Source of the DNA: JBFXIE01 sp050176255
GTDB lineage: Bacteria > Pseudomonadota > Gammaproteobacteria > Burkholderiales > Burkholderiaceae_C
NCBI RefSeq assembly: GCF_050176255.1
Contig: NZ_JBFXIE010000037.1
Reading direction: 5' to 3' (one strand)
Length of the DNA stretch: 30,801 nucleotides
Of the stretch, positions 28,894 to 30,801 are shown piece by piece (the first letter of the stretch is position 1; every line of letters begins with the position of its first letter). A program made the translations under genes and the position numbers. Under the pieces are notes generated by a model, which saw only the letters and a program-made list of their open reading frames with translations, ran no database searches and was not told the origin of the DNA.

Positions 28894-30801
28894 CGTGTTT
28901 GTGTCCGGCATCGTGCACCTGCTGCTGCTCGTCGGCCTGGCGGCGCTGCCGCACCCGGTGCTGCTGCGGCCTTCGCGCTTGGCCGGTCTGCTGCTGGGCC
29001 TGACCGCGGGGGTCGCTTCGGTGCTGGTCGCCTTGCAGGGCCTGCCGCTGTTTTCGCCGGGTGTGCTGCACGTGCATCCGCCCGCCATTGCGGCGGCGGC
29101 TTTTCTGTTCGGCCCGCTGGCGGGCGCCGTGGCGGCCACCATTGCCCTGACCAGCCAGTGGCTGGTGGTCAATGCCGACTGGGGCGCGGCCCTGGGGCTG
29201 ACGGCCTGCAGCCTGGGCATGGGCCTGACGGGCTGGCTGGCGTACCGGCGCGGGCGCCTGAATGCCTGGGTGGTGGTGATGGCCCTGGCGCTGGTGTTGC
29301 CGCCAGCCATACAGCCCTGGACAGATCCCAACGGCGTCGCGGTGGATTCGCTGCGCGAATGGTGGCTGCGCGGCATTGCCTGGCGCTATTCCATTGGCGT
29401 GGCTGTGCTGTGCGGTTTTGGCGTGATGCTGCGCGAGCGCGCCATCTGGCTGAACGCCATGCGTGAGCGTGAGGACAACCTGCTGCTCGCCCTCAAGGCC
29501 GCTGGCGGCGGGCGCTGGGAATGGGATGTGCGCACGCGCATGTTCTCTTACCGCGGGCAGTTCTACCGCAACTTCGGCCTGCCGGACAGCCCCGACGAAG
29601 GCAGCCTGCAACCGTCGCTGCGGGTGAGCGAGGAGGCGGCCCGCCAGCGCTGGCGCGATCGCTGGCACCCGGACGACCTGCAGCGCCTGGAGAGCAGCCT
29701 GCACGTCACCATGGACGGCTTGCAAGACAACGTTCAGGACCAGTTTCGCATGCGCGACGACCAGGGCCGCTGGCGCTGGCTGATCTCGCGCGGGCATGCC
29801 GTGGAGCGCGACGCCAGCGGCCGCGTGCTGCGCCTGGCGGGCATTGACCTGGACATTACCGAGCACCACGAGACGCAGGAGGCACTGCGCGTGTCGCAGG
29901 CCAAATACACCACCGTCTATCAAACCCTGCCCGATGCCGCCGGCATCACACGGCTGGCCGATGGCTGCTACCTGGACGTCAATCCCGCCTTCGAGCGCAT
30001 GCTGGGCAAACCCCGCGATCAGATCCTGGGCCGCACGTCGGCCGAACTGGGCGTGTGGGCCCACGAAGATCAGCGCGCCCGCCTGGTGCAGGCGCTGCAA
30101 AACTACGGCGAGGTGCGGGGCCTGCCCATGACGGCGCACCGCGACGGCGAGAAGCTGCCGGGCCTGATGTCGGCGCGCACCGTTCAGATCGAGGGCGAGG
30201 AATGCCTGATCTTCGTGTTTCACGACCTCACCCAAGAGCAGCGCGTGCGCGACGAACTGCTGACCGCCAACCGCCTGCTGCGCGAGGCCGGCTGGATGGC
30301 CCGCCTGGGCGTGTGGGAAGAAACGCCCGGCGTGGGCATCACCTACTGGTCCGATGTGTGCTTTGACATCCACGGCCTGCCGGCCAGTGCCCCGCTGCCC
30401 CGGTGTTACGTGGATCATTTCGTGGCACCGGCGTGGCGCGACGCGGTGCGATCGGAAATGCGCCGCAGCCTGCAAGACCGCATCACCTGGAGCATGGAGA
30501 TCGAAATCCACCGTGCTGACGGCCAGCTGCTGTGGGTGCGGGTGCGCGGCGAACCCGTGGTGCAGGACGGGCAGGTGGTGCGGGTGCGCGGCATATTGCA
30601 AGACATTGACGAATCGCGCCGCGCCGCGCAGCGCCTGCGTTCGTCCGAGGAGCGGCTGGCACGCATCTTTGAGCTGCTGCCCTTGTATCTTCTAAACCTC
30701 GAAGTTCAGGACATGGTTTCGGAAAGTTGTCCACAGCCTGATAGCCCTCTGGGAGCTGTGAGCATCCCGTGGGAGAGCATGCGGCGTGGACAGCTGACCG
30801 T
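28883..30801 (+). CDS. 5TM-LYT/multi-PAS sensor protein, interrupted at the 3' side
   Basis: The frame stays open from GTG at 28883 (GGGGG upstream) to the window edge. Residues ~1-190 are five or more hydrophobic helices of the LytS-YhcK type (5TM-LYT): GLLLGLTAGVASVLVALQGL, HPPAIAAAAFLFGPLAGAVA. PAS domains follow at ~200-320 (GGGRWEWDVRTRMFSY, FRMRDDQGRWRWLISRGHAV), ~335-455 (VYQTLPDAAGITRLADGCYL) and ~465-580 (MARLGVWEETPGVG), the last ending GILQDIDESRRAAQRLR. A fourth begins RSSEERLARIFELLP near 586-600, after which resemblance ends at ~30683. The output domain, probably GGDEF/EAL or kinase, is missing. ATG at 28832 is an alternative start. A gene for sensing small ligands, broken or joined to foreign DNA. 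Confidence 0.75.
   Translation, partial: MANDVFVSGIVHLLLLVGLAALPHPVLLRPSRLAGLLLGLTAGVASVLVALQGLPLFSPGVLHVHPPAIAAAAFLFGPLAGAVAATIALTSQWLVVNADWGAALGLTACSLGMGLTGWLAYRRGRLNAWVVVMALALVLPPAIQPWTDPNGVAVDSLREWWLRGIAWRYSIGVAVLCGFGVMLRERAIWLNAMREREDNLLLALKAAGGGRWEWDVRTRMFSYRGQFYRNFGLPDSPDEGSLQPSLRVSEEAARQRWRDRWHPDDLQRLESSLHVTMDGLQDNVQDQFRMRDDQGRWRWLISRGHAVERDASGRVLRLAGIDLDITEHHETQEALRVSQAKYTTVYQTLPDAAGITRLADGCYLDVNPAFERMLGKPRDQILGRTSAELGVWAHEDQRARLVQALQNYGEVRGLPMTAHRDGEKLPGLMSARTVQIEGEECLIFVFHDLTQEQRVRDELLTANRLLREAGWMARLGVWEETPGVGITYWSDVCFDIHGLPASAPLPRCYVDHFVAPAWRDAVRSEMRRSLQDRITWSMEIEIHRADGQLLWVRVRGEPVVQDGQVVRVRGILQDIDESRRAAQRLRSSEERLARIFELLPLYLLNLEVQDMVSESCPQPDSPLGAVSIPWESMRRGQLT
30683..30801. mobile_element. 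Putative start of a mobile element or junction at the right edge
   Basis: From about 30683 (after GAGCTGCTGCCC) the sequence loses the GC-rich codon pattern and the expected PAS sequence. It contains TGTATCTTCTAAACCTCGAA and the inverted pair CTGTGGAC (rc of GTCCACAG, 30729-30736) / GTGGACAGCTG (30786-30796). The character fits the end of an IS, but no transposase can be read and the family is not identified. A contig join is another explanation. Confidence 0.35.

Noticed and set aside
28733..30601. 622-codon open frame on the minus strand
   Set aside because: It is antisense to the PAS sensor; the His/Gln/Ala-rich product shows no family features.

Overview
The window looks like chromosomal DNA of a betaproteobacterium of the order Burkholderiales, most probably family Comamonadaceae (Acidovorax/Comamonas-like). 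The support is high GC with GC-rich third codon positions, the kinds of proteins encoded, and six copies of a ~55-bp palindromic repeat with an ATAGCT..AGCGCT core that I associate with this family. No rRNA, tRNA, CRISPR array or replication origin was seen. Genus-level assignment is inference.

Positions 1-3100 are an AT-richer, decaying accessory block read leftward. From its 5' end it holds a 184-aa protein gene, a truncated effector-like gene fused by deletion to the last codons of an HlyD-type secretion adaptor, a lipoprotein gene, an unlisted 45-codon gene, a two-helix membrane protein gene, and a frameshifted gene for a lipase-like protein. The last is cut by an IS3-family element, itself interrupted by an IS2-group element that runs off the left edge. 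This looks like the wreck of a type I secreted effector module with its small partner proteins.

Positions 3135-8224 are a leftward five-gene cluster: a substrate-binding-like protein, TelA (toxic-anion resistance), a lipoprotein combining a substrate-binding region with a von Willebrand A domain, an XpaC-like membrane protein and a LuxR-type HTH protein. Next come gloA (+), an OmpA-family protein (-), sodC (+), pdxH (+), chrA (-), a glycine-rich beta-solenoid protein (-), a ZnuD-like TonB receptor with a His-rich loop (-), a DUF2946-type small protein (-), a small Cys-rich periplasmic protein (-) and msrA (-).

Positions 17634-20120 form a rightward operon pcm - rhodanese - tolC. It is followed by a ~600-bp AT-rich stretch carrying a sigma-54 promoter and a PEP-CTERM protein gene. 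Leftward from 27741 lies a likely envelope operon: phosphomanno/phosphoglucomutase, then waaA (Kdo transferase, with a copy of the dispersed repeat translated in frame inside it), then a Pat-type acyl-CoA synthetase/GNAT protein and DUF3147. At the right end are ogt (+) and a 5TM-LYT/multi-PAS sensor (+). The sensor loses family resemblance at about 30683, probably because another mobile element begins there.

The points most worth a second look are the degraded effector module, the translated repeat in waaA with its five sister copies, the TelA/vWA/XpaC/LuxR cluster, and the broken sensor.
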